A DNA stretch of 60,498 nucleotides, taken from positions 1 through 60,498 of the forward strand of contig NZ_BAMO01000034.1 of assembly GCF_000615945.1 (NCBI RefSeq), written 5' to 3'. Made by a program: the position numbers and the translations under genes. A model generated the notes under the pieces. The model did no database searches and had not been told where the DNA came from. It saw nothing but the letters and a program-made list of their open reading frames with translations. This document shows, one piece after another, positions 1 to 8,453 of this stretch. This DNA is from Caldalkalibacillus mannanilyticus JCM 10596. GTDB taxonomy: Bacteria > Bacillota > Bacilli > Caldalkalibacillales > JCM-10596. How positions within the stretch are numbered: the first letter of the stretch is position 1; every line of letters starts with the position of its first letter.

Positions 1-95
1 GTGCTTCTTTATTTCGTCGCTCTCTTGCGGCGACAAAAACTATCTTATCATATTCTTCTTATGAAAAGCAACAACTATTTTTTGGAATTTCTTTT

Positions 96-171
96 TGGTG
101 GAGCCAAGCGGGATCGAACCGCTGACCTCCTGCGTGCAAGGCAGGCGCTCTCCCAGCTGAGCTATGGCCCC
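96..171 (-). tRNA. tRNA-Ala (anticodon TGC)
   Basis: The reverse strand reads as a full 76-nt cloverleaf beginning GGGGCCATAGCTCAG and ending with an encoded CCA. The anticodon loop reads CTTGCACG, giving anticodon TGC. The T-arm GGTTCGATCC is intact. It is the last of three tRNA genes transcribed leftwards; the 95 bases to the window edge hold nothing I can identify. Confidence 0.97.
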
Positions 172-220
172 ATAAAAAAATGGCTTCTTATTTAAAAGAA
201 CCATCTTTACAATGAGAATA

Positions 221-294
221 TGGAGCGGGTGATGGGAATCGAACCCACGCTACCAGCTTGGAAGGCTGGAGTTCTACCATTGAACTACACCCGC
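221..294 (-). tRNA. tRNA-Gly (anticodon TCC)
   Basis: A 74-nt cloverleaf on the reverse strand starts GCGGGTGTAGTTCAATGG and ends with encoded CCA. The anticodon loop CTTCCAA gives TCC. It lies about 70 bases after tRNA-Arg and about 50 before tRNA-Ala, and is probably co-transcribed with both. Confidence 0.97.
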
Positions 295-362
295 TTAAAC
301 ATTTTACATCGTTTCTTTCTAAAAAACATTCTTTAATGAAAGAAACCGTTTCTAAAATAAAA

Positions 363-439
363 TGGCGTGTCAGGAGGGATTCGAACCCCCGACCCACAGC
401 TTAGAAGGCTGTTGCTCTATCCAACTGAGCTACTGACAC
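363..439 (-). tRNA. tRNA-Arg (anticodon TCT)
   Basis: A 77-nt cloverleaf on the reverse strand has acceptor arms GTGTCAG and CTGACAC and an encoded CCA. The anticodon loop CTTCTAA gives TCT. It is the first gene of the three-tRNA unit, directly after the promoter at 479-507. Confidence 0.97.
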
Positions 440-478
440 AGTTATTATTTGTTGTCCTTCTTGCGAGGGACGATTACT

Positions 479-507
479 AATATAACATGTCCCTAAATAG
501 AAATCAA
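479..507 (-). promoter_or_regulatory. sigma-A promoter of the tRNA unit
   Basis: On the reverse strand, -35 TTGATT and -10 TATATT are 17 bases apart, with TG one base before the -10. It lies about 40 bases upstream of tRNA-Arg, so it would drive the Arg-Gly-Ala transcript. Confidence 0.6.
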
Positions 508-554
508 CTACTAAATAATAACTTTTCATCTTTTCATTTTCTCTTTTTCAACAT

Positions 555-2077
555 TTAAAGAGAACATTCTTTTTTTCGTCTATTTGGATCTTCTCCATAA
601 ACTGGCCACCACTTAAACCCATCACGTTCTAATAATTGCTTAGCCTCAAGAGGTCCCCACTCACCTGCACGATAGTGATGAAGTGCAAAATCGCTATTGG
701 ACCATTCCTTAATAATGGGGTCCACCACTTTCCATGCAATAGAAACTTCATCCCAACGAGTGAAGAACGTAGAGTCTCCTTCTAAGGCATCTTTGATAAG
801 TCTTTCATAAGCCTCTGGTGTACGTCCTTCCACAGTGTTCTTGTGACAAAAGTCCATGGAAATAGGAAGAATCGTTCCATCGGTCCCTGGATTCTTAGCA
901 TTCAGCTTTAAATGAATTCCTTCCTCTGGGTGAATTCGAATCACAAGTAAATTAGGCTCTAATGTCTTTTGCTTATTAAAATACAGATTGGGTAAGTTTT
1001 TAAATTCAACTATAATTTCGGTCGCTTTTTGTGGCAGTCTTTTTCCGGTTCGAATGTAGAATGGGACTCCTGACCATCTGAAATTATCAATCATAATTTT
1101 CGCTGCTACAAAAGTCTCTGTATTACTTTTCGGAGATACGTTCTCTTCTTCCCTGTACCCACTAACAGATTGCCCTTGAATTTCCCCAGAGTTATATTGA
1201 CCACGGACGATATTCTGATGGATCTCTTCCGCTGATTCAAAACGGCGAATGGATCTTAACACCTTCACCTTTTCGTCTCTAATGGCCTCTGCCTTTAGTC
1301 GGCTTGGCGGTTCCATTGCATCATAGTAACCATCTGTAACATATGATTTTGAACCATATCCCTTAATGCTCCGACCTGATCGTAATAATCTCCACGCGCT
1401 TCAACTCCAACTGTTTCACTTGATGTTAGTTGAATATTAGAGATATAACGATTGTTCCATACAGGTTCAAAAAAAGCGTTAGCAAATCGAATAACCTCAA
1501 TATTTTGGACCATCTCTTTACCAAGATAATGATCAATTCGATATATTTCTTCTTCATTAAAAACTTGAGTAATCTTATGATTTAAATCTTGTGCTGAATG
1601 ATAATCCTTACCAAACGGCTTCTCAATAACTAACCGTTTCCATCCTTTGTTATCAAGTAAGCCTGTCTTCTTTAAATTAAACGATACTGGTTCAAACAGT
1701 TCTGGCGCAATAGCCAAATAAAAAAGTCTATTACCAGCAATGTTGTAACCTTCTTCTAAAGAAAGGGTTAGATTTAACAATTCCTGATATTCCATTGTGT
1801 TATGTATATCTACAGATAAATATTGAAAATGAGATACAAACTCATTAAACTCCTCATCAACATTGTAATCAGAAAAAAGCTCTAAAGCGTTTTTTATGTG
1901 TGCATAGAATTCTGATTTACTTAACTGCCGTCTTCCTACACCGATCACAGCGAAATTCTTGGCTAATTGTCCCTCACGAAACAAACTGTAGATAGCGGGG
2001 TAAAGTTTTCTTTTTGCTAAATCCCCTGTTGCTCCAAATAAAATTATGACAGCAGCTTCATCCTTTATCATTGACAT
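555..2077 (-). CDS. zwf: Glucose-6-phosphate 1-dehydrogenase (frameshifted as sequenced)
   Basis: It oxidises glucose 6-phosphate to 6-phosphogluconolactone, the entry step of the oxidative pentose phosphate pathway. The N-terminal half (reading frame 1295-2077) carries the nucleotide-binding GATGDLA near residue 15 and the active-site RIDHYLGKE. The C-terminal half (555-1316) carries GVPFYIRTGKRLP. The frames meet near 1318, where family members read ...MMAMEPP...; here one G seems missing between ATGATG and CAATGG. Together they give about 510 residues, normal for the family. I prefer the ATG at 2077 because a GGAGG lies five bases before it; the ATG at 2089 overlaps that Shine-Dalgarno. 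It stands alone; a gnd gene lies at 38264. Confidence 0.93.
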
Positions 2078-2178
2078 CAAATCCTCCATGAAAAATCCTT
2101 GATTGAATAACAGACTTCTCTTTGTTTATCTTTGGATATTTTAAACTGATATATGAACTGATTTATCTACCATTCCTT

Positions 2179-2207
2179 ATTGTAAAGAAACTATCCGAAA
2201 AAAACAA
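2179..2207 (-). promoter_or_regulatory. Candidate promoter of zwf
   Basis: On the reverse strand, -35 TTGTTT and -10 TACAAT are 17 bases apart, about 100 bases before the zwf start. The rest of the 357-base divergent gap between zwf and the gene at 2435 holds no ORF I would call. Confidence 0.4.
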
Positions 2208-2363
2208 AGGAAATATTCTAAAAAGTAATAAATGAAATATTCAGTAAATAACGATCTAGATTAAGTAGCTCATTCTATATTGCAAGTCTGTTGGGTACTT
2301 AGTGTCGTAAGAAGGCGATAAATACTTTCTGTCTAGGAAACGACCTATTTTCATCTAGATTTG

Positions 2364-2393
2364 TTACCACTGTTTAAAAAAATCTGTTATAAT
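2364..2393 (+). promoter_or_regulatory. Candidate extended -10 promoter of the gene at 2435
   Basis: TGTTATAAT gives a perfect -10 (2388-2393) with the extended TG motif. The -35 is weak: TTACCA at 2364-2369 with an 18-base spacer. It is 41 bases before the ATG of the downstream gene. Confidence 0.5.
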
Positions 2394-2434
2394 AAAGAAA
2401 GAAATCAATCTTATCAAAATTAGGAGAGATATTT

Positions 2435-3016
2435 ATGGCTCGTCGGATAGCCACAGAGTACAAATTATTGGAGTTGGATTTAAACAGTCAACAGCTACAG
2501 GAATTTATGAAGCTTTTTAGTAAAAGTGATTTTAAGACTGAAGTTCGAGTTTTTGAGAATGGTGATACTGAATTCATTCTGTTTGACGAAGGAAATGAAA
2601 TCCCTCTCGCATTCCGAAATATGGGGTCCTTTTACAAGTTTGAAGGATCATACACGATTAAGAGCTGGAAACTAGCCCATATTATGCAAAAGGCTGTTAG
2701 AGAATTCAAGGGGCATGCCTATGTAGAACGTATTTATGAATTCCATAAAGTCGAATATAGGTATGAGTATGGTAATGTTGTACTAATAAAAGAAATAAAC
2801 GGTGAAAATCAAAGGATTGTTTATGAATATAAGAATTTGATGAGCCAGCTACAGCAATTATTTAATGAACAAGTTATAGAGGATCATATCTCTTGGACCA
2901 AGCTACAGATCGATTTATTACTGCAGCAACGCCTGAATTCTGGAGAAGATGAAATTACTAAAATCGATGAGCAATTAAAGATGTTAAGCCAAGATCTATT
3001 TGTTTTGGAGGCATAA
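2435..3016 (+). CDS. Hypothetical protein, 193 residues
   Basis: I do not recognise this family. It is a soluble, mixed-charge protein with no signal peptide or membrane segment. The first 120 residues look like alternating strands and helices (for example VRVFENGDTEFILFDEG), and the C-terminal 60 residues are Gln/Leu/Asp-rich and probably helical or coiled coil. The start is well supported by AGGAGAG eight bases before the ATG and by the promoter just upstream. It is a monocistronic plus-strand gene between zwf and speD. Confidence 0.75.
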   Translation: MARRIATEYKLLELDLNSQQLQEFMKLFSKSDFKTEVRVFENGDTEFILFDEGNEIPLAFRNMGSFYKFEGSYTIKSWKLAHIMQKAVREFKGHAYVERIYEFHKVEYRYEYGNVVLIKEINGENQRIVYEYKNLMSQLQQLFNEQVIEDHISWTKLQIDLLLQQRLNSGEDEITKIDEQLKMLSQDLFVLEA

Positions 3017-3084
3017 TCACATACAGCTTATTTCGTTCAAAAGGTATAGAAAAAAATCTATATCTTTTTTTTTTGAAAAAACTA

Positions 3085-3113
3085 TTGCGGAATAGGTCGA
3101 TGCATGTTATCTT
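3085..3113 (+). promoter_or_regulatory. Candidate promoter of speD
   Basis: TTGCGG (3085-3090) and TATCTT (3108-3113) are 17 bases apart, with TG one base before the -10. Transcription would start near 3120, leaving a leader of about 113 nt before the speD ATG. Confidence 0.45.
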
Positions 3114-3140
3114 ATTCTTTGTAATCAAATAGGAACCAGG

Positions 3141-3218
3141 ATTCACTCAAGGATATTCTCCTCGATTAAAGTGAATGGCGTAGGTCCTAGCGATATTACT
3201 AACCATAATTTGCTAGGA
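3141..3218 (+). promoter_or_regulatory. Structured leader RNA upstream of speD
   Basis: Two inverted repeats lie in the leader. ATTCACT (3141-3147) pairs with AGTGAAT (3170-3176) around an inner AGGA/TCCT stem. TCCTAGC (3185-3191) pairs with GCTAGGA (3212-3218), and the right arm sits immediately next to the AG-rich Shine-Dalgarno at about 3216-3225. Folding would therefore affect ribosome access. I infer a cis-regulatory role; I know of no named family for it. Confidence 0.4.
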
Positions 3219-3232
3219 GAGGGGGCCGAAAG

Positions 3233-3634
3233 ATGGAATACTCTACTTTCGGAAGACACATTGCAATTGACACTTGGGGTGTAGACTTTAATTTGCTGAA
3301 CAGTGCAGAAAAGCTACAGCATCACATGATTGAAGCTGCAGAAGCTTGTGGCGCTACAGTATTATCAGTACAAGCTAAACAATTTGATCCACAGGGAGCT
3401 ACGGTTCTGGTTTTATTATCAGAGAGCCACCTCTCAATCCATACCTACCCAGAGAAAGGATTTGCTGCTCTCGATTGCTACACATGCGGTGAAACGGTTG
3501 ATCCAGAAGTCGCCATTGATTTTATGGTAAAGGTACTTCAACCAAAGAAAGCTTACGCAAGAAAAATTATTCGCGGTGTTGGAGAATTAGAAGTAGTTAC
3601 TCCTGAGATTGTAAAAGAGAAAGTAAATAATTAG
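3233..3634 (+). CDS. speD: S-adenosylmethionine decarboxylase proenzyme
   Basis: It decarboxylates SAM to provide aminopropyl groups for spermidine. At 133 residues it is the short prokaryotic class. The self-cleavage motif is visible as SHLSIHTYPEKGFAALDCYTCG, about residues 64-85: backbone cleavage before the Ser of the HLSIH motif creates the pyruvoyl cofactor, and the following His and Cys are conserved processing residues. The ATG follows a strong purine-rich Shine-Dalgarno. Spermidine synthase is not in the window. The gene has its own promoter, a structured leader and a terminator, so it is monocistronic. Confidence 0.95.
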   Translation: MEYSTFGRHIAIDTWGVDFNLLNSAEKLQHHMIEAAEACGATVLSVQAKQFDPQGATVLVLLSESHLSIHTYPEKGFAALDCYTCGETVDPEVAIDFMVKVLQPKKAYARKIIRGVGELEVVTPEIVKEKVNN

Positions 3635-3641
3635 TACAATT

Positions 3642-3675
3642 AAAGCCATCCTGAGATCGGATGGCTTTCTTTAAT
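3642..3675 (+). terminator. Terminator of speD
   Basis: AAAGCCATCC and GGATGGCTTT form a 10-bp stem with a 7-base loop, followed by a T-rich tail. It begins 8 bases after the speD stop codon. Confidence 0.8.
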
Positions 3676-3742
3676 TATTTGGTTATTTCGTCATTTGGTT
3701 ATTTGGTTTATATTTTTCTATTGTTTACTTTTGCGGGCATTG

Positions 3743-3777
3743 AAAAAAGCCATAGATATTGCTATCTATGGCTTTTT
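3743..3777 (-). terminator. Terminator of rnpB
   Basis: AAAAAGCCATAGATA and TATCTATGGCTTTTT form a perfect 15-bp stem with a 4-base loop. On the minus strand it follows the 3' end of the RNase P RNA by about 15 bases. The A and T runs at both ends mean it could also act on plus-strand transcripts. Confidence 0.75.
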
Positions 3778-3789
3778 ATAATTGAAACC

Positions 3790-4206
3790 AAGGGAGTAAG
3801 CCTATAAGCCGGGTTCTGTACTCCAAGTGGTTAAACGGCTCGCGCCTCCCACCATTGGAGTGACAATCATCTATCTAGGCTATACATCACTGCATAGCTC
3901 AAGCGACCAACCACGGATCACTTCGGGCAAAAGCTGTTGATCAAATCAACCGATCCTTATTAGGTCTTGCTCCAAGTGGGGTTTACCAGGTCGAAAGTTA
4001 CCAGTCGACCTCGTGAGCTCTTACCTCACGCTTCCATCCTTACCTGTGAAGCTCATCATGAGCAACCATCGGCGGTCTATGTTTCTGTGGCACTATCCTT
4101 CAGCTCACGCTGACCAGCCATTAACTGGCACCCTGCCCTATGGAGCCCGGACTTTCCTCGAGTAAAGCCTTGCGGCATTTTACGCGCGATTGTCCAGCTT
4201 ACTTCC
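3790..4206 (-). ncRNA. rnpB: RNase P RNA, type A architecture
   Basis: This is the catalytic RNA that cuts 5' leaders from pre-tRNA. On the minus strand the 5' conserved region reads GAGGAAAGTCCGGGCTCC (4159-4142) and the 3' region ACAGAACCCGGCTTA (3819-3805). P1 forms from GGAAGTAAGC (4206-4197) and GCTTACTCCC (3801-3792). The core closely follows the E. coli RNA: P13 is GTGAGGTAAGAGCTCAC (4029-4013) and P14 is closed by GGTCGA and TCGACC (4010-3989), followed by CTGGTAAACCCCAC. P13 and P14 mark type A; Bacillus RNase P RNAs are type B and lack them. A TATAAC lies just upstream at 4217-4222 as a possible -10. Ends are approximate. Confidence 0.93.
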
Positions 4207-4421
4207 TTTAAATTTTGTTATAAAAGATCAAGATCTACATGAGATCAGTCGTCAAACTAGGTGACGACATACATCAGTATACCATCTCATTCATAACACC
4301 TCAACCTATATTTTTTACCTTTGATACTAATCTGATCCAAAATGATTTCATACTAATACTTCTCACGCTGATAGTGAACACTATACGAAACATTGTGTTT
4401 TTATATTGGAGGATGATTGAG

Positions 4422-5678
4422 ATGGAATCTGTTTCATTTGAATGGATCTTATTGCTCCTCATCTTACTATTTTTTTCAGCATACTTTTCTGCTTCTGAGA
4501 CAGCGTTGTCCAGTGTTAACAGAATTAGATTGAAGCATTATGCTGACCTCAATCGTCGAGGAGCTTCAAAAGCCATTCGGTTCAGTGAAAATTTCGATCA
4601 AACATTATCGACTATCTTGGTCGGGAATAATATTGTTAATATTGCTGCGGCTGCCATCTCGACCAAAATCGCAACAGACCTTTTTGGCGGTACTGCCATG
4701 GCTCTATTTATTAGTACTGCCGTGATGACGATCCTGATCCTAACCTTCGGAGAAATCTTACCTAAATCCTTTGCGAAAGAACATTCTGAGCAATACATCA
4801 TGACAACAAGCTCTTTTTTAAGTGTTATTATGTTTGTTCTTTCCCCTCTTACATGGTTTTTTGTTAGACTTAAACGCGGAACAACTCAGCTTTTTGGTTC
4901 TAAACAAAAGGAACCTTCTATTACTGATGAGGAATTGAAAGCCATGGTAGACATCGGTCAGCAGGAAGGAGTTTTTTTAGAGGGAGAAAAAAAAATCATC
5001 CACAGCGCTATTGAATTTGATGACATCTTAGTTAAAGAAATTATCAATCCAAGGACAGATATCATCGCTATTGAAAAATCCATGTCCCTAGATGAAATCA
5101 AAGATGTCTTTATTTATGAGAAATTCGCCCGAATTCCCGTCTATGATTTGACGATCGATAACATTATTGGTATTCTGTATCATCGCGATTTTTTTGCAGC
5201 TTTTGTCAATAATCAAGCATTCACTATTCAAGAAATCATGCGCAAGCCTTTTTTTGTGATCGGCACGAAAAAAATTTCCCACTTGCTAAGCGAAATGCAA
5301 AGAAATAAAGTACATATGGCTATTGTCTTGGATGAGTACGGGGGAACTGAAGGATTAGTGACGATTGAGGATATCGTTGAGGAAATTGTCGGAGAAATCT
5401 TTGATGAGCATGATGAGAATGTAACATTATATGAAGAGATTGAGGAAGACGAGTTCTTATATGATGCTATTATATCTATTGAACAGTTTGCACGCTCCTT
5501 AGATATCGAACTACCTGAAAGTGCCGCCCAAACGTTAGGTGGATTTATTATCGAGTTGCTTGGAAGATATCCCAAATTACATGATGAGGTGACTTATCAC
5601 AACTTACGATTTGAGGTTTCTCAAGTGGATAAACGAAGAATAAAAAAAATAAGAGTCCAACGTCTAAGTCCTGTTTAA
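4422..5678 (+). CDS. CNNM/CBS-pair (CorC/HlyC) membrane protein
   Basis: It belongs to the 'hemolysin family', now linked to divalent cation (Mg2+) transport rather than haemolysis. Counting 418 residues from the ATG at 4422: a DUF21/CNNM domain with three or four membrane segments in the first 150 residues (containing SASETALSSVNRIRLKHYA), a CBS pair around residues 200-320, and a C-terminal CorC_HlyC domain that includes ETLGGF-like AAQTLGGFIIELLG. I chose 4422 because GGAGG lies nine bases before it. The frame stays open back to 4239, but that part overlaps the rnpB upstream region and has no ribosome site. Confidence 0.9.
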   Translation: MESVSFEWILLLLILLFFSAYFSASETALSSVNRIRLKHYADLNRRGASKAIRFSENFDQTLSTILVGNNIVNIAAAAISTKIATDLFGGTAMALFISTAVMTILILTFGEILPKSFAKEHSEQYIMTTSSFLSVIMFVLSPLTWFFVRLKRGTTQLFGSKQKEPSITDEELKAMVDIGQQEGVFLEGEKKIIHSAIEFDDILVKEIINPRTDIIAIEKSMSLDEIKDVFIYEKFARIPVYDLTIDNIIGILYHRDFFAAFVNNQAFTIQEIMRKPFFVIGTKKISHLLSEMQRNKVHMAIVLDEYGGTEGLVTIEDIVEEIVGEIFDEHDENVTLYEEIEEDEFLYDAIISIEQFARSLDIELPESAAQTLGGFIIELLGRYPKLHDEVTYHNLRFEVSQVDKRRIKKIRVQRLSPV

Positions 5679-5747
5679 TTCATTTCCCTTCATTCATCGT
5701 TCATGTTAGGATGTAAGTATGCTAGTACTAACAGGAGGTACGATTTT

Positions 5748-6695
5748 ATGGAAGTGATTAAAATTTCACCTAGAGGATATTGTTATGGCGTAGTTGATGC
5801 AATGGTCATTGCAAAACAAGCTGCTGCTAACCTTAATTTACCACGACCCATCTATATTTTAGGGATGATCGTTCATAATAAACATGTTGTTGATGCTTTT
5901 GATGAAGAAGGGATTATCACGTTAGATGGTGAAAATCGCTTAGAAATTTTGGAAAAGGTTGAGAAAGGGACTGTTATTTTTACAGCACATGGGGTTTCTC
6001 CTCAAGTTCGCAAATTAGCGAAAGAAAAAGGATTAACGGTTGTAGATGCCACATGCCCCGATGTTACCAAAACGCATGACTTGATCCGTGAAAAAACAGC
6101 AGAAGGTTATAAGGTTGTTTACGTAGGAAAGAAAGGTCATCCGGAGCCTGAAGGTGCGATTGGAGTGGCACCAAATGATGTTATTTTGATTGACTCAGAG
6201 GAAGAAGCCGCTCGCCTTGAATTAACAACGGATAAAATCCTGATTACAAACCAAACAACGATGAGCCAATGGGATGTGGCTCATATTATGAACAAAGTGA
6301 TTGAAATGTATCCTCATGCAGAAATCCATAACGAAATATGCCTTGCAACCCAAGTAAGACAAGAAGCTGTTGCCAATCAAGCTCAAGAAGCTGACCTGAC
6401 GATTGTTGTAGGCGATCCCTTAAGCAACAATTCGAATCGCCTAGCTCAGGTATCAATGGATATAGCAGGAACTAAAGCATTTCGCGTGGGAGATGTAACT
6501 GAAATTGATTTAAAATGGTTAGAAGGAGTTAAGAAAGTAGCAGTAACCTCAGGGGCTTCAACACCAACACAAGTGACAAAAGAAGTCATTCAATTTCTAG
6601 AGGAATACGATCCTCAAAAACCTGAGACTTGGGATCCTAAAAGAACCTTAGATTTAAAACGTATTTTACCTAAAGCAAAGCAAAAGAAGAGCTAG
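5748..6695 (+). CDS. ispH: 4-hydroxy-3-methylbut-2-enyl diphosphate reductase
   Basis: It is the last enzyme of the MEP isoprenoid pathway, giving IPP and DMAPP, and carries a [4Fe-4S] cluster. The three cluster cysteines are visible in [22 protein letters not shown] and [10 protein letters not shown]. The substrate-binding His residues appear in MIVHNKHVV and FTAHGVSPQ. Length is 315 residues, normal for the family. The start at 5748 has AGGAGGT eight bases upstream; the upstream in-frame ATG at 5703 has none. It is monocistronic and ends at a clear terminator. Confidence 0.96.
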   Translation: MEVIKISPRGYCYGVVDAMVIAKQAAANLNLPRPIYILGMIVHNKHVVDAFDEEGIITLDGENRLEILEKVEKGTVIFTAHGVSPQVRKLAKEKGLTVVDATCPDVTKTHDLIREKTAEGYKVVYVGKKGHPEPEGAIGVAPNDVILIDSEEEAARLELTTDKILITNQTTMSQWDVAHIMNKVIEMYPHAEIHNEICLATQVRQEAVANQAQEADLTIVVGDPLSNNSNRLAQVSMDIAGTKAFRVGDVTEIDLKWLEGVKKVAVTSGASTPTQVTKEVIQFLEEYDPQKPETWDPKRTLDLKRILPKAKQKKS

Positions 6696-6760
6696 ATACA
6701 TCGGAATACGATAAAATACTCCGCTTCATTCAACAAGGGTGATAAAAGATTCATAAACAA

Positions 6761-6790
6761 AAAACTCGGCATCTGCCGAGTTTTATTTAT
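6761..6790 (+). terminator. Terminator of ispH
   Basis: AAAACTCGGC and GCCGAGTTTT form a 10-bp stem with loop ATCT, followed by ATTTATT. Further on, the arms AAAGCTTC and GAAGCTTT (about 6806-6865) could serve the converging MATE gene. Confidence 0.85.
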
Positions 6791-6866
6791 TGAATAAGAA
6801 AGTATAAAAGCTTCCTCTAAAGAAAAATAGACGACCTCTTCGAAAGGGCTTCGGTAGAAGCTTTTC

Positions 6867-8261
6867 TTATACCTTTAGACTTTTCCATTTTCCATTCTTA
6901 AACCGAGCATAGATAATAAAAGATCTAACAATCTGATCAACAGCAATCGCCAACCACGCCCCAACAATTCCCCAATCTAATACGAGTACGAATAGTAGGC
7001 ATAAAGCCACACGAAAACCCCAAACACCAATAAATGTAGCGTAAAGCGGAAATTTAGTATCTCCTGCTCCCCTCAACGCACCTGATAAAATGAATTGCGT
7101 GGCTTGAGCAACTTGTACAAACCCAATGATTCTTAATGCTTTGGCACCTTGCTCTATAACTGAAGGGTCATTAGTATAGAGGATCATAATATAAGGGGCG
7201 AAAACGATAAAAAAGATCCCCAAGGTACCCGAAACGATCATTCCTATTTTTCTTGTTTCCCAGCCAAATTTCTCGGCTAATTGGGGTTTTTTAGCTCCTA
7301 AACCCTGTCCAACCAAAGTCGTAGCAGCCACAGCGAAGGCCATTCCTGGCATAAAAGTTAAGCCTAAAATACTAAAACAAATTTGATTAGCAGCAAAGGT
7401 GACAGTACCAAGCCCCGCTACAACCCTGGCGAAAATCATCTGTCCACTCCGAAGAGCAAGCTGCTCACCTGCTGCTGGCATTCCAATTCGTATGATTCTA
7501 CGTATCATGGACTTATTGTAGATAAACAATTGATCAAGCGATAAAGTAATGATAAATTTTCCGCTAAACAATACATAGATTACCCAAACAGCAGATAGAA
7601 TACGAGCTAATGCCGTGGCTATTGCTGCTCCAACCACTCCCATTTCCGGCAAGCCAAAGTATCCATAAATTAAGGGAAAGCCAATGACGACAACAATGAT
7701 ATTGGAAAACACATTGATTTTCATTGGTGTAACTGTATCTCCAGCTCCTCTTAACACAGCACTCAAGCTCATTGAAACAGCAATAAAACCTAAAGAAAGA
7801 AAAATGATTTGAGCATACAAAACCCCATCCTCTAAAACCTCTGGAGCCGCCCCCATGAGAATCATAATCTCTTCAGCAAAAATAAATGTAGGGATGATCA
7901 TTATTATAGAAAGGACGATATTGATAAAAAATGTTTGTTGAGCTGCCTGATTTGCTTCCTCATACTTCCTTGAGCCTACAGCTCTAGCAATAATCGCTGT
8001 AGTTCCAACATTTAAAGCCATAAAGATAGCTAAAACCAAAAAAACAGGTTGATTGGTTAAGCCAACGGCTGTTACTGCTTCTGCTCCAACTCTTCCGACC
8101 ATCATCATGTTTAGCATCTGAACAAAATTCAACAGGATCATCTCAGTTAATGACGGACCGGCTAATTGAAAAATCTTTTTCCTTATTTCTTTTTTTCCAC
8201 CCGTTTCAAGCTTCACTATGTCTTCATCCGTTAAATTCGATGCATTTCCCTCTCTCTCCAT
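6867..8261 (-). CDS. MATE family efflux transporter
   Basis: This is a multidrug and toxin extrusion exporter, probably H+- or Na+-driven, in the cytoplasmic membrane. It has 464 residues with about 12 hydrophobic segments in two related halves. Both halves carry the MATE signatures: GPSLTEMILLNFVQMLNMMMVGRVG near residue 35 and the paired sequences LSAVLRGAGDTVTPMK and LSGALRGAGDTKFPLY. The ATG at 8261 has AGAGGAG seven bases upstream. The substrate cannot be told from sequence. It stands alone between converging ispH and the nif3-trmK pair. Confidence 0.93.
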   Translation of the reverse strand: MEREGNASNLTDEDIVKLETGGKKEIRKKIFQLAGPSLTEMILLNFVQMLNMMMVGRVGAEAVTAVGLTNQPVFLVLAIFMALNVGTTAIIARAVGSRKYEEANQAAQQTFFINIVLSIIMIIPTFIFAEEIMILMGAAPEVLEDGVLYAQIIFLSLGFIAVSMSLSAVLRGAGDTVTPMKINVFSNIIVVVIGFPLIYGYFGLPEMGVVGAAIATALARILSAVWVIYVLFSGKFIITLSLDQLFIYNKSMIRRIIRIGMPAAGEQLALRSGQMIFARVVAGLGTVTFAANQICFSILGLTFMPGMAFAVAATTLVGQGLGAKKPQLAEKFGWETRKIGMIVSGTLGIFFIVFAPYIMILYTNDPSVIEQGAKALRIIGFVQVAQATQFILSGALRGAGDTKFPLYATFIGVWGFRVALCLLFVLVLDWGIVGAWLAIAVDQIVRSFIIYARFKNGKWKSLKV

Positions 8262-8411
8262 TATGGTTTCTCCTCTAGTTTCTCTTTTTATTTAGTATAC
8301 CGAAATATTTTATTTTTTTCTACCCCTTCTATGTCTTTCCTCTTCTTTTCATTTTATTGAGTTCCTTTTTCTGTTCCTTTTTCTGTTCTACTTGATTCCT
8401 TTTTGTAGAAA

Positions 8412-8444
8412 CAAAAAACTTGTAGACTTCGCTTTGTCTACAAG
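8412..8444 (-). terminator. Terminator of trmK-nif3
   Basis: CTTGTAGAC (8419-8427) and GTCTACAAG (8436-8444) form a 9-bp stem, with a run of A on the plus strand (U in the RNA) at 8413-8418. It begins 10 bases after the nif3 stop. Confidence 0.85.
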
Positions 8445-8453
8445 CTTACTTTG

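Noticed and set aside
1..95. Possible gene fragment at the left edge
   Set aside because: An open frame exists, but it is mostly the complement of tRNA-Ala and spacer, with no protein-like features.
2958..3146. 62-codon minus-strand ORF between 2435 gene and speD
   Set aside because: Opposes the two real genes, covers the speD promoter, and has no ribosome site.
3676..3712. Repeated ATTTGGTTATTT downstream of speD
   Set aside because: Two copies of a low-complexity 12-mer after the terminator; no function apparent.
4239..4421. N-terminal extension of the CNNM/CBS protein
   Set aside because: No ribosome site, overlaps the region just upstream of rnpB, and family members begin near the GGAGG-led ATG at 4422.
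8340..8405. Tandem TTCCTTTTTCTG repeats before nif3
   Set aside because: Only two copies in a T-rich spacer; no larger array, no sign of CRISPR or VNTR.
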